NCBI RefSeq assembly: GCF_040105385.1
Contig: NZ_JBEDNQ010000001.1
Span: 248,001-312,000, forward strand
Source of the DNA: Pseudonocardia nematodicida
GTDB taxonomy: Bacteria > Actinomycetota > Actinomycetes > Mycobacteriales > Pseudonocardiaceae
Direction: 5' to 3'
Length of the DNA: 64,000 bases
Shown here: one piece after another, positions 25,309 to 33,016 of the stretch
Numbering within the stretch: position 1 is the stretch's first letter
How the letters are laid out: each line of letters opens with the position of its first letter
The notes under the pieces: model-generated
What the model was told of the DNA's origin: nothing
Seen by the model: the letters and a program-made list of their open reading frames with translations, nothing else
Databases searched by the model: none
Made by a program: the position numbers and the translations under genes

Positions 25309-26487
25309 TCAGGCCTCCTCCGTGGACGTCAAGGTGAACACCACGCGGCGCAGCGCGGCGAGCTTCGCGGGGTCGGGACGGCCGTCGGGGCCCTGCGACG
25401 CCTCCGGCGGGTCGAGGGCGCTGCCGTCGCCACGCACCTCACCGATCGCGGAGTCGGGGACGCCGGCGTCGCGCAGGATCCCGGCGGCCGCCTCGGCGCG
25501 GCAGCGGGAGAGCGCGATGCCGTCACCGGTGCCGACCGGCGCGGCCCGCCCCGAGACCGACACCGTGCGATGGTCCGGCTGTCCGGCCAGCTGCTCCACC
25601 AGCGGGGTGAGCAGCCGGGTCGCCGCCGCCGGGTCGAGCAGCGCGCAGCTGTCCGGGCGGAACAGCAGCGGGGCGGGGACCTCCCAGGTCACCGGTCCGC
25701 CGCCGGACCCGCCCGCGGTGGTGACGACCGGCAGCGGCGGGACCGGCGGGGTGTCCACCGTGGACTCCGGTGGCGAGGGTGGGCGGATCCCGTCGTCGAC
25801 GGTGCAGGCGGCCGCCCCGGTCGCCGCGCAGATCGCCGTCCACTGCTCGCGCAGCGCCGCCTGCTCCCGCAGTCCCAGCGGAGGCTGGTCCCCGGTGGTG
25901 CGGCCCAGTCCACCGAGGACGACGTCGCGGCCGGTCAGGTCCGGCAGCAGCCGGCGGTCGCGCAGGTCGGCGGCGAGGGCGCCGGGGTCGCGGTCCCAGC
26001 CGTAGACGCGCTGGTCGATCGGGTCGGTCCCGGTGACCCCGGCCGAGAGCAGGACGACGGTGCCCGCGCCGGTGCGCCCGGCCGTGGCCAGCGCGGCCAG
26101 CGGGTCGTCGACGTCGCCGCTCGTCCCTGCGCGGTGGATCGCCGCGTCGAGCTCGGCGAGGCGGTCGTCGACGAGGGCGTGGATCCGCTCGGTGCCCCGT
26201 TCGACGTGGCCGTTCGGGCGGCGGGGTTCGAGGTCGACCGTCTCGACGCGGTCGCGTCCGGACACCACGTGGACCACGACGTCGTCGGTCTCGGGGTCCG
26301 CGGCCCGGCGGGCGAGGTCCGCGCGCAGCGCGTCGCCCAGGTCCGGGGCGAGCGCGGCGGCGTTGCTCTGGACGGCGATCGCCACCGCGTTCGCCGGGTC
26401 CTCCGGTGGTGGGCCGGTGGTGCCGCAGCCGGCCGCTGTGTACAGCAGCACGGCGGCGAACACGTACGTCACGGTCTGTCGTCGCAC
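25309..26487 (-). CDS. Lipoprotein with C-terminal OmpA-like domain
   Basis: A 392-residue protein with a lipoprotein signal (VFAAVLLYTAAGC, Cys near residue 21). A long middle region of unknown fold contains VVLLSAGVTGTDP and GRDVVLGGLGRT, resembling a von Willebrand or tubulin-like alpha/beta layout. The C-terminal segment, about residues 245-390, resembles OmpA/MotB peptidoglycan-binding domains (LLFRPDSCALLDPAAATRLL, then SRCRAEAAAGILRDAGV). In Gram-positives such proteins tether the membrane surface to the wall. The GTG at 26487 follows GGAGGGGG. The downstream four-helix protein is two bases away. The precise function is unknown. Confidence 0.7.
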   Translation of the reverse strand: MRRQTVTYVFAAVLLYTAAGCGTTGPPPEDPANAVAIAVQSNAAALAPDLGDALRADLARRAADPETDDVVVHVVSGRDRVETVDLEPRRPNGHVERGTERIHALVDDRLAELDAAIHRAGTSGDVDDPLAALATAGRTGAGTVVLLSAGVTGTDPIDQRVYGWDRDPGALAADLRDRRLLPDLTGRDVVLGGLGRTTGDQPPLGLREQAALREQWTAICAATGAAACTVDDGIRPPSPPESTVDTPPVPPLPVVTTAGGSGGGPVTWEVPAPLLFRPDSCALLDPAAATRLLTPLVEQLAGQPDHRTVSVSGRAAPVGTGDGIALSRCRAEAAAGILRDAGVPDSAIGEVRGDGSALDPPEASQGPDGRPDPAKLAALRRVVFTLTSTEEA

Positions 26488-26593
26488 GGGATCCCCCTCC
26501 GTCCCGCGGGCCGGACGGCCCGCTCACAGGAGCTGTAGGAGGAAACGGACACCGGAGTGCACAACCGGACGGAACGTCATCCCGACCGACCCG

Positions 26594-26917
26594 TCAGTGG
26601 GCGGCCCCGAGCTCCAGGGCCAGTACCCCGGCGATGACCAGCCCGATGCCGCCCATCTGCACCGGGGTCAGGCCATCGCCGAGGAAGACCGCACCGATGA
26701 TCGCGACCAGCGCGACGCCGGCGGCGGCCCAGATCCCATAGGCGACCCCGACCGGCACCCCGGCCTTCAGGACCTGGGACAGCAGGCCGAAGGCGCCGAG
26801 GTAGCCGATCACCACGAGGATCGAGGGGACGAGCCGGGTGAAGCCGTCCGAGAGGCGCAGGCTGATCGTCGCCATCACCTCGAGGACGATCGCGCCGGCG
26901 AGCAGCAGGTAGGGCAC
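26594..26917 (-). CDS. Small multidrug resistance (SMR) family transporter
   Basis: A 107-residue, four-helix protein of standard SMR size. Hallmarks are the Glu in helix 1 (LLLAGAIVLEVMATISL, Glu13) that couples protons to substrate in EmrE/Gdx proteins, SDGFTRL after helix 1, and GVAYGIWAAAGV in helix 3. It works as an antiparallel or parallel dimer exporting cationic compounds or guanidinium; the pattern does not settle which. The GTG at 26917 begins three bases after the stop of the S9 peptidase gene, so the two are co-transcribed. Confidence 0.9.
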   Translation of the reverse strand: MPYLLLAGAIVLEVMATISLRLSDGFTRLVPSILVVIGYLGAFGLLSQVLKAGVPVGVAYGIWAAAGVALVAIIGAVFLGDGLTPVQMGGIGLVIAGVLALELGAAH

Positions 26918-26920
26918 CGC

Positions 26921-28861
26921 TCAGCCCTCGTCCGCGGTGCGCCCGCCGAGGTGGCGGGCCAGGAACCGCTCCATCGTGCGGTAGAGCTCGATGTTGCTGT
27001 CCGGGTTGATGAACCAGTGGCCCTCGCGCTCGTTGAGCAGGTACTCCACCTCGACGCCCCGGGCCTGCAGGGCCTCGAAGACCCGGTCGGAGTTGCTGCG
27101 GTGGACCCGCAGGTCGTTCGCGCCGTGCACGAGCAGCACCGGTGCGGTGATGTCGTCGACCCGGGTGATCGGGGAACGGGCGGCCATGTCGGCCTTCTGC
27201 TCCGGGACGTCCGGGTCGCCCATGTAGCGGCCGTAGCTGTTGACGAGCAGGCGCCGGACGAACGGGACGGCCCGCTCGCTCAGGTCGACGAGGTCGGACA
27301 TGCCGGTGTAGCTGATCGCGGCGGCGAACCGGTCCGGGGTGAACGCGGCGCCGACCAGGGCCGCGTACCCGCCGTAGGAGCTGCCGTAGATCGCGACCCG
27401 GTCGCGGTCGGTGTAGCCCTGGGCGATGGCCCAGTCCAGGGCGTCGATGACGTCGTCGTGCATCCGGCCGGCGAACTGGCCGATCGCGGCCCGGGTGTGG
27501 GCCTTGCCGTAGCCCATCGAGCCGCGGAAGTTGACCTGCAGCACCGCGTAGCCGCGGTTGGCCAGCAGCTGCACCTCCGGGTCGTAGGTCCAGCTGTCGC
27601 GGTACCAGGGCCCGCCGTGCAGCAGCACCACCGTCGGCAGGTCCCGGTGCTCGACGCCGAGGGGCAGGGTGAGGTGCAGCGGCAGGTCGATCCCGTCGCG
27701 CGCGGGGATCGTGATCGGGGTGACCGGCGCCAGCGCGGACGGGTCGAGGTGCGGGAACGGCCGGAACAGCCGGCGCGCGAGCCCGGTGGTGTGGTCGTAG
27801 GACCAGGTGGCCCGGTGGTCGCGGTCGTGGGTGAAGTCCACGACCCACCGCCGGCCCGTCGCGTCCGACGACACGTGGGCCAGGTCTCCGTCGGACAGCT
27901 CGGCCAGCCGTGGCAGCACCGCGGCGAAGTGCGGGTCGAGCGGGTGGATCTCCTGGCGGGCGCCGAGGTAGCGGGCGCCGAGCAGCTCCCCGGTGCCCGG
28001 GTGCACGATCAGCGACGACGGGAACCGCGGGTCGGCCTCCGGGCGCGGGGTGTCCAGGTCGAACACCGGGTGGCTGTCCACCCCGAGCTCCTCGCCGGTG
28101 TCGAGGTCGAGCCGGACCAGCCGGGTGCGGTCCGACCCGCGCGACGACCCGATCCACAGCCCGTTCCCGTCCGGTGTGGGCACGCAGGGGGAGACGCCGA
28201 AGATGTGGTCGTGACCGGAGAACCGGCTGACCAGGCGGGGCGTGCCGGTGGTCCGCTCGAACAGCAGGTGCGTGCCGTCGTCGGTGATGGTGAACGCGAG
28301 GACGCGGCCGGTCGGCGTGCGCACCCACCGCATGACGTCACCCGGGTTCTCGGCGAGCACCGTGAGCTTTCCGGTGTCGAGGTCGAGCTCGTGCAGGTCC
28401 ATCAGCTCGGGGCGACGGGCGTTGAGCTCGAGGTACACCGTCCCGGGCCGGTCGGCGGAGAACTGGATGCTGACCACGCGCGCCCCGTCGACCGGGGTGA
28501 GGTCGACCGCGGGCTCGTCGGGGCGGGTCAGGTCGACCCGGTGCAGGTGGGCGTTCTCGTCGCCGTCGGTGTCCTGGGTGAACAGCAGGAACTTCGAGTC
28601 GGCGGTCCAGAGGAACGTCTCGATGCTGCGGCGGTCGTCGGACGTGACGCGCAGGGCGGCCGGGTCGTCCGCGGCGTCGGTCTCGGGCCAGTCACCGTCC
28701 AGGTCGCGGACGAACACGTTGAGCCGGTCCCGCCACGGGGCGAGGTAGGCGACCTTCGTGCCGTCGGGGGAGATCCGGGCACTACTGCGGGTGGGCGGGC
28801 CGAAGAACTCCTCGACAGTGATCAGGGTGGACGGGCGCGTCGTCGCGGGTGAGGTCGTCAT
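26921..28861 (-). CDS. S9 family prolyl oligopeptidase-like serine peptidase
   Basis: A 646-residue peptidase. The N-terminal 380 residues form the beta-propeller gate (repeats such as ARISPDGTKVAYLAP), followed by the alpha/beta hydrolase domain with oxyanion strand LLHGGPWYRDSW, nucleophile Ser in YGSSYGGYAALVG, Asp in LVHGANDLRVH and His in NEREGHWF. It resembles acylaminoacyl peptidases. No signal peptide is seen, so cytoplasmic peptide turnover is likely. The ATG at 28861 begins a plausible N-terminus; the same frame stays open upstream for over 1.5 kb, but that part is not protein-like. It is followed after three bases by the SMR transporter. Confidence 0.88.
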   Translation of the reverse strand: MTTSPATTRPSTLITVEEFFGPPTRSSARISPDGTKVAYLAPWRDRLNVFVRDLDGDWPETDAADDPAALRVTSDDRRSIETFLWTADSKFLLFTQDTDGDENAHLHRVDLTRPDEPAVDLTPVDGARVVSIQFSADRPGTVYLELNARRPELMDLHELDLDTGKLTVLAENPGDVMRWVRTPTGRVLAFTITDDGTHLLFERTTGTPRLVSRFSGHDHIFGVSPCVPTPDGNGLWIGSSRGSDRTRLVRLDLDTGEELGVDSHPVFDLDTPRPEADPRFPSSLIVHPGTGELLGARYLGARQEIHPLDPHFAAVLPRLAELSDGDLAHVSSDATGRRWVVDFTHDRDHRATWSYDHTTGLARRLFRPFPHLDPSALAPVTPITIPARDGIDLPLHLTLPLGVEHRDLPTVVLLHGGPWYRDSWTYDPEVQLLANRGYAVLQVNFRGSMGYGKAHTRAAIGQFAGRMHDDVIDALDWAIAQGYTDRDRVAIYGSSYGGYAALVGAAFTPDRFAAAISYTGMSDLVDLSERAVPFVRRLLVNSYGRYMGDPDVPEQKADMAARSPITRVDDITAPVLLVHGANDLRVHRSNSDRVFEALQARGVEVEYLLNEREGHWFINPDSNIELYRTMERFLARHLGGRTADEG

Positions 28862-28932
28862 GCGCTCGATTCGAAACTCCGACGTCGCGTCGGGGTCAAG
28901 ACCACCCGGCGTGACGCACGCCATGACCCGGC

Positions 28933-29673
28933 TCAGTAGGCGCCGCCGCCGCGGATGACGGCGCCCGCGGTGCGGAACAGGATGCTCAGGTCGAGCAGCG
29001 GGGACCAGCAGTCGACGTACTCGGCGTCGAGCCGGATCGACTCGTCCCAGGACAGGTTGCTGCGGCCCGAGACCTGCCACAGTCCGGTGAGTCCCGGCTT
29101 CACGGCGAGCCGGCGCTGGGCCAGCGGGCAGTACTCGGCGACCTCGCGGGCCAGCGCCGGGCGCGGCCCGACCAGCGCCATCGTCCCGCCGACGACGTTG
29201 AACAGCTGGGGCAGCTCGTCGAGGGAGAACTTGCGCAGGACGCGTCCGGGGCCGGTGACGCGGGGGTCGATGGCCATCTTGAACAGCGGGCCGGCGGCCT
29301 CGTTGCGGTCGCGCAGGGCGGCGAGGCGGGCCTCGGCGTCGACGCACATGGAGCGGAACTTGAGCATGGAGAACTCGGTGCCGTCCTTGCCGACGCGGGT
29401 CTGGCGGAACAGGACCGGGCCGCCGTCGAGCTTCACGACCAGCGCGACGACGAGCAGCACGGGCGCGAGGACCAGCAGGAGCAGCAGGGCGAGGACCGCG
29501 TTGAGGACGGCGTAGCCGGCGCCCGCGCGCTTGGTGGCCCGGACGGCGTCGGCGGCGGTCGCCGCGGCGGTGATCGCCGAGGCCGCGGCGCGGGTGGCCT
29601 GCTCGGCCTCGCGGACCGCGTCGGCGGGGCGGGCCGGCTCGACGGTCTCGGGGGTGGTCGCCGTGCGCATCAT
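28933..29673 (-). CDS. Short polyprenyl-phosphate sugar-1-phosphate transferase (bacterial sugar transferase), copy A
   Basis: A 246-residue monotopic phosphoglycosyl transferase. After an Ala-rich N-terminus comes one membrane segment (VLALLLLLVLAPVLLVVALV), then the family core: FRQTRVGKDGTEFSMLKFRS, DELPQLFNVVGGTMALVGPR (containing the conserved active-site neighbourhood), LAVKPGLTGLWQVSGRSNLS, and the tail RTAGAVIRGGGAY. Such enzymes transfer a sugar-1-phosphate from a nucleotide sugar to undecaprenyl phosphate, the first step of polysaccharide assembly. It lacks the N-terminal multi-helix domain of WbaP. The tandem ATG at 29673 has AGGAG upstream. It is a close paralogue, near-identical in DNA over most of its length, of the gene at 32807. 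Confidence 0.9.
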   Translation of the reverse strand: MMRTATTPETVEPARPADAVREAEQATRAAASAITAAATAADAVRATKRAGAGYAVLNAVLALLLLLVLAPVLLVVALVVKLDGGPVLFRQTRVGKDGTEFSMLKFRSMCVDAEARLAALRDRNEAAGPLFKMAIDPRVTGPGRVLRKFSLDELPQLFNVVGGTMALVGPRPALAREVAEYCPLAQRRLAVKPGLTGLWQVSGRSNLSWDESIRLDAEYVDCWSPLLDLSILFRTAGAVIRGGGAY

Positions 29674-29742
29674 CTGCGGTGCTCCTGGGGTGCGAGATGG
29701 TGGGGGAGCGTTCTGCACGGGGTGTCGCCTGGGCCGAACGGC

Positions 29743-29772
29743 CCATTAACCGTTCCGCGACGGGATCGTCAG
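29743..29772 (-). promoter_or_regulatory. Predicted promoter of sugar transferase copy A
   Basis: On the minus strand CTGACG (29772-29767) and TAATGG (29748-29743) are separated by 18 bases, 70 bases upstream of the start. The same arrangement (TTGACG, 18 bases, TAATGA) precedes copy B, and in both the -35-like hexamer lies inside the palindromic operator. Confidence 0.5.
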
Positions 29773-29786
29773 TACTGACGATCCCG
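29761..29786. promoter_or_regulatory. 26-base perfect palindrome, operator upstream of sugar transferase copy A
   Basis: The core GATCGTCAGTACTGACGATC (29764-29783) extends by CGG/CCG on the two sides to 26 perfectly palindromic bases with no loop, so it is a protein-binding site rather than a terminator. A near-copy lies at 32896-32915 and a shorter version at 29940-29955. Confidence 0.75.
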
Positions 29787-29939
29787 CGTCGGAGTGAAGG
29801 TGGAGCGGTACGCGCGCGGCTGCGTGATGCGGTGCGCCGTGGACAGTCCTCGATGGAGTGAGGACATGGTGTTCGAGTGACGCAATACAGGCGCGCGCCG
29901 TCGTCATCGTCCGGTCCTCGCCCGAGGTGATCGGCGCTG

Positions 29940-29955
29940 TCGTCAGTCCTGATGA
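29940..29955. promoter_or_regulatory. Shorter copy of the sugar-transferase operator upstream of the secreted hypothetical gene
   Basis: TCGTCAGTCCTGATGA matches the inner 16 bases of the palindrome at 29764-29783 (TCGTCA-N4-TGAYGA). It ends 90 bases before the GTG at 30045, the same distance as the two other sites from their genes. Confidence 0.55.
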
Positions 29956-30044
29956 GAGCCGCGTTCGATCCGTCTCGCGGTGCAATGCCGGACGGGTGCG
30001 CGACGACGTCTCCGGCGGACGTGGACGTCGGCGAGGAGGGTGTC

Positions 30045-30740
30045 GTGCTCGTACGCATCATCGCGGTCGTGGGTGTGCTGGGGACCTTGACGCTGGGGCT
30101 CGTGACCATCGGAACCTGGCCGGCCGGGCCGTCGCTGCCGGTCGGCGTCGTCGTCCGTGCCGTGGGCGCGGTGCTCGCGCATCCGGCGGCCCCGCCGTCG
30201 TCGGCCACGTCCTCGCCGGCCACGCCGGGAGTCGCCGCCGCTCCGTCCGTCGGGCCTCCGGCCGGGGGTCCCGTCGAGCGGCGGGCCGCGCCACCGGTGG
30301 CCGCCACGGAAGCCGCACCCGTCACTCCTGCCGAGGACGGGGACGCGCCGTGGCGGCGCTGGCTGGAGCTGAACGACGTCTGCCGGGGGACGACCGGCCC
30401 GGACGGCGACCAGGCCTGCCTGGAACGCGCCGAGCTGCAGGAACGGCTGGCGCGGGAGAGCGCGGACGCGTTCCTGCGGGCCTGGGCCGCCCGCGACGCC
30501 GTCCTCATGGGCGAGCTCGCGACCGACGACGCCACCGACACGTTCGGCCGGCCGCTCGTGGCGAACCTGCTCGAGTTCAGTCCGGCCGAGGATCGCATCG
30601 ATCTGCGCTATGACGTGGAGGGCAGCGGCGTCGTCGCCGGGTACGTGACGACGACCGCCGGTCCGAACCTGTACCTGCAGTGGGACATGGACTACGAGCG
30701 TGGCTGGCTGGTGACGAGGTTCGCGCCGGACGTCGGCTGA
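30045..30740 (+). CDS. Hypothetical secreted or membrane-anchored protein
   Basis: A 231-residue protein I do not recognise. It begins with a signal-like hydrophobic stretch (IIAVVGVLGTLTLGLVTIG, residues 5-23), continues with a Pro/Ala-rich low-complexity linker (about 35-95), and ends in a globular domain rich in acidic residues and aromatic strands (NLYLQWDMDYERGWLVTRFA). The first of these, with no obvious lipobox, suggests surface anchoring with an extracellular C-terminal domain. The GTG at 30045 has GAGGAGGG upstream. A copy of the sugar-transferase operator lies 90 bases upstream, linking it to polysaccharide synthesis (inference). Its last 49 bases overlap the converging gene at 30692. 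Confidence 0.65.
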   Translation: MLVRIIAVVGVLGTLTLGLVTIGTWPAGPSLPVGVVVRAVGAVLAHPAAPPSSATSSPATPGVAAAPSVGPPAGGPVERRAAPPVAATEAAPVTPAEDGDAPWRRWLELNDVCRGTTGPDGDQACLERAELQERLARESADAFLRAWAARDAVLMGELATDDATDTFGRPLVANLLEFSPAEDRIDLRYDVEGSGVVAGYVTTTAGPNLYLQWDMDYERGWLVTRFAPDVG

Positions 30741-31135
30741 GCGGGTCGGGTGCAGCCGCGCGTCCGGGCGGCCGTCGACCTCGGCCCCTTGATCGAGGCG
30801 TCCACGTCGACGCCCCTCACCACGAGGTCGGCAAGGAGAAGCCGCCGTTCTGCCGAGCTCGCTGCGCGGCCAGGTGGTACGCCCCCTGTGCGGCCGGCGG
30901 TCCAGTCCGCGAGCAGGTCCTTCGCCGCCGCCAGGAACACCTCGTGCGCCGCCGCGTCGCGACCCTGGTGTCGGCACACCGTGACCGCGGCCTCGCCGAG
31001 CGCGGCGCTGGGTATCCGGCCGGCCGGGCCGTCGTGGACGCGCTGGTGGTCCGTGACGTCCACACGCACCAGGGTCCAGGAGCGACTCGTCCAGTCCTGG
31101 ACGGCGCGCACCAGGGAATCCGTCTCGATGGCCAT
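30692..31135 (-). CDS. Hypothetical protein, second gene of an unrecognised pair
   Basis: A 147-residue protein with no family I recognise. The first 75 residues (MAIETDSLVRAVQDWTSRSW and on to AAHEVFLAAAKDLLADWTAG) look like a helical and beta mixed globular domain; the last 40 residues are Arg/Ser/Thr-rich and lie opposite the end of the gene at 30740, so the tail may be recent or unstructured. The ATG at 31135 follows the stop of the gene at 31781 after one base, indicating coupled translation. Confidence 0.5.
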   Translation of the reverse strand: MAIETDSLVRAVQDWTSRSWTLVRVDVTDHQRVHDGPAGRIPSAALGEAAVTVCRHQGRDAAAHEVFLAAAKDLLADWTAGRTGGVPPGRAASSAERRLLLADLVVRGVDVDASIKGPRSTAARTRGCTRPAQPTSGANLVTSQPRS

Positions 31136-31136
31136 C

Positions 31137-31781
31137 TCAGTTCCGCCGCCGGCGCATCTCGGCCATCTTCTGCCGCCATGCCGCGACGTCCGCGTCGGTC
31201 GCCCCGTCGCGCCGGGACTCCACGGTGATGCCGATCGTGTAATCGCTGCCGTCGCCGTAGAAGTCCCACCGGTGGCCGACGGTCGAGACGACCGACCGGT
31301 TGTCGACCGGGATGTCGATGGTGAGGGTGCCCAGCAGGTCGTCGTCGTCGGACTCGCCCAGCTGCTGCAGGGCGTCGATCACGATGCGCAGGAGCTCCCG
31401 TGCCTGGTCCGACGACGGGTCGCGCGGCCCGGTCACCGTCCCGTCGGTCCCGCGCCCCGCGAGTTCCTCGTCGAGCCGCTCCTGGCCGGCGTCGATCAGC
31501 TTCCTCTTGTTCTTCCAGGTCGAGGCGGAGTCGGCGTCCCACGCACTCAGCGCGATACGCACCGGATGACCGTCGGGTACCCGGCCCACGAAGAGCTCCG
31601 GGTCCGGGTAGGTCAGGCGCTCGCCGTTGTCGATGCTCAGCTTGTCGGTCAGCACGACCCGGGACGAGGAGCCGCCGAGCACGGTCCCCGTCAGGTACAG
31701 CTCGTCGCGCGATCCCAGGATGCCGGTGTCCTCGGTCTTCTTGCAGTGCACGGTTCCGATGTGGACTCTCACGTCAGGCAC
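31137..31781 (-). CDS. Hypothetical protein, first gene of an unrecognised pair
   Basis: A 214-residue protein not assigned to a family. The N-terminal half looks beta-rich (VRVHIGTVHCKKTEDTG, DELYLTGTVLGG, PELFVGRVPDGHPVRIALS), compatible with a beta-sandwich. The middle is charged and helical (KNKRKLIDAGQERLDEELAG), and a final strand-rich part (LLGTLTIDIPVDNRSVVSTV) ends in a basic helix. No signal peptide is present. The GTG at 31781 is preferred because GGAGGA precedes it by about six bases. It and its partner lie between the two duplicated sugar transferase genes. Confidence 0.55.
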   Translation of the reverse strand: MPDVRVHIGTVHCKKTEDTGILGSRDELYLTGTVLGGSSSRVVLTDKLSIDNGERLTYPDPELFVGRVPDGHPVRIALSAWDADSASTWKNKRKLIDAGQERLDEELAGRGTDGTVTGPRDPSSDQARELLRIVIDALQQLGESDDDDLLGTLTIDIPVDNRSVVSTVGHRWDFYGDGSDYTIGITVESRRDGATDADVAAWRQKMAEMRRRRN

Positions 31782-32039
31782 GGCGTTCCTCCGGTGTGTC
31801 GCCCGGAGTCCGACGGTAGGGAGCGCGGTGGTTCGTCGGCATCGGGCGATTCCCCGGCATCGTCCGGATCGTCGCGCAGGGGCCGGGGCGCACCTCACCG
31901 ATCTCGAACGGGGATTTCCGACACGCTGTCGTCAAGCTGTGGCCGGAGGTCACCGATCTCCGGGATGCGAGCGACGGCGGGACGGGCCCGAGGGGGGTGG
32001 GGCCCGTCCCGCCGTCCGGGGGTGCGCGATCCGCGCGGG

Positions 32040-32807
32040 TCAGTAGGCGCCGCCGCCGCGGACGACGGCGCCGGCGGTGCGGGCGAGGATGGTCAGGTCG
32101 AGCAGCGGCGACCAGCGCTCGACGTACTCGGCGTCGAGCCGGATCGACTCGTCCCAGGAGAGGTCGCTGCGGCCGGAGACCTGCCACAGCCCGGTGATGC
32201 CGGGCTTGACGGCGAGCCGGCGCTGGGCCAGGGGGCCGTACTCGGCGACCTCGCGGGCCAGCGCGGGGCGCGGGCCGACCAGGGCCATCGTCCCGCCGAC
32301 GACGTTGAACAGCTGGGGCAGCTCGTCGAGCGAGAACTTCCGCAGGACCGCGCCGGTGCGGGTGACGCGGGGGTCGTCGGCCATCTTGAACAGCGGGCCG
32401 GCGGCCTCGTTGCGGTCGCGCAGGGCCGCGAGGCGGGCCTCGGCGTCGACGCACATCGAGCGGAACTTGAGCATCGAGAACTCGGTGCCGTCCTTGCCGA
32501 CGCGGGTCTGGCGGAACAGCACCGGGCCGCCGTCGAACTTCACGACCAGCGCGACGGCCAGCAGCACGGGCGCGAGGACCAGGAGGAGCAGCAGGGCCAG
32601 GACGGCGTTGAGAGCGGCGTAGACCGTGCCGGCGGTGCGGATCGGCGCCGGGGTGATCGTCGCGGCCGGGATGCTCTGGGCGGGGATGCTCTGGGTCGGG
32701 ATGCCCGCGGGGGCCGGCACGGGAGGCAGTGAGGCGATGACGAGGGAGGTGGCCGGGCGCCGCAGCGTGGTGCTGGGCAGGGCCACCGGCGCGATCGTCT
32801 CGAGCAT
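32040..32807 (-). CDS. Short polyprenyl-phosphate sugar-1-phosphate transferase, copy B
   Basis: A 255-residue monotopic phosphoglycosyl transferase with the same layout as copy A: a variable N-terminus, one membrane segment, FRQTRVGKDGTEFSMLKFRS, SLDELPQLFNVVGGTMALVG, LAVKPGITGLWQVSGRSDLS and the tail RTAGAVVRGGGAY. The protein core and the DNA are close to 90 percent identical to copy A by eye, while the first 60 residues differ. This indicates a duplication with a re-arranged or diverged N-terminus. It initiates a lipid-linked glycan on undecaprenyl phosphate. Its promoter has the GATCGTCA palindrome at 32896 and a TTGACG/TAATGA pair. Confidence 0.9.
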   Translation of the reverse strand: MLETIAPVALPSTTLRRPATSLVIASLPPVPAPAGIPTQSIPAQSIPAATITPAPIRTAGTVYAALNAVLALLLLLVLAPVLLAVALVVKFDGGPVLFRQTRVGKDGTEFSMLKFRSMCVDAEARLAALRDRNEAAGPLFKMADDPRVTRTGAVLRKFSLDELPQLFNVVGGTMALVGPRPALAREVAEYGPLAQRRLAVKPGITGLWQVSGRSDLSWDESIRLDAEYVERWSPLLDLTILARTAGAVVRGGGAY

Positions 32808-32874
32808 CTCGTCCCCTCGGTCGTCGGCCCCGCTGCGGGGCTGTTCGACCGGTCTGTCGGGACTCGGGGGATGG

Positions 32875-32904
32875 TCATTAGCGATCTTCGGTCGAGATCG
32901 TCAA
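32875..32904 (-). promoter_or_regulatory. Predicted promoter of sugar transferase copy B
   Basis: On the minus strand TTGACG (32904-32899) and TAATGA (32880-32875) are separated by 18 bases, 68 bases upstream of the start at 32807. It matches the arrangement upstream of copy A. Confidence 0.55.
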
Positions 32905-32934
32905 AGGTGATGATCGAGTATGGTCAAGATCGCT
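32880..32934. repeat. Inverted repeat flanking the copy B promoter
   Basis: AGCGATCTT (32880-32888) and AAGATCGCT (32926-32934) are perfect inverted 9-mers on either side of the promoter and its central operator, extended imperfectly by GGTCA and GACC outside. It may be a second operator pair or loop-forming sites. Confidence 0.5.
32896..32915. promoter_or_regulatory. Operator copy upstream of sugar transferase copy B
   Basis: GATCGTCAAAGGTGATGATC differs from the copy A operator only in the N4 centre and one arm base. It lies 89 bases upstream of the start at 32807 and overlaps the -35-like TTGACG. Confidence 0.65.
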
Positions 32935-32982
32935 GACCGGGTTCTTGAACTGCGAAAACAGGGGTTGCCTGGCTTCTCTGTG

Positions 32983-32995
32983 ACGTGCATCGCGG
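32983..32995. repeat. 13-base motif shared with the promoter of the Wzz-like gene
   Basis: ACGTGCATCGCGG occurs here and at 63235-63247, with GT two bases before it in both places. Both copies lie 170-190 bases upstream of a polysaccharide gene, but in opposite orientation relative to that gene. Confidence 0.35.
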
Positions 32996-33016
32996 CATCA
33001 TCGCCGAGGTGGATCG

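Larger units (their letters stand above)
29674..30044. other. Divergent intergenic region with palindromic promoter elements
   Basis: About 370 bases with no convincing gene. It contains a 26-base perfect palindrome at 29761-29786, a related half-strength site at 29940-29955, and a promoter-like pair for the sugar transferase. Two short open frames in it lack a Shine-Dalgarno sequence and protein character. Confidence 0.75.

Noticed and set aside
26033..28852. Plus-strand open frame of over 900 codons
   Set aside because: It is antisense to the OmpA-like lipoprotein, the SMR transporter and the S9 peptidase and has no protein-like features.
28862..30598. Extension of the S9 peptidase frame upstream
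   Set aside because: It reads through sugar transferase copy A out of frame and lacks domain content.
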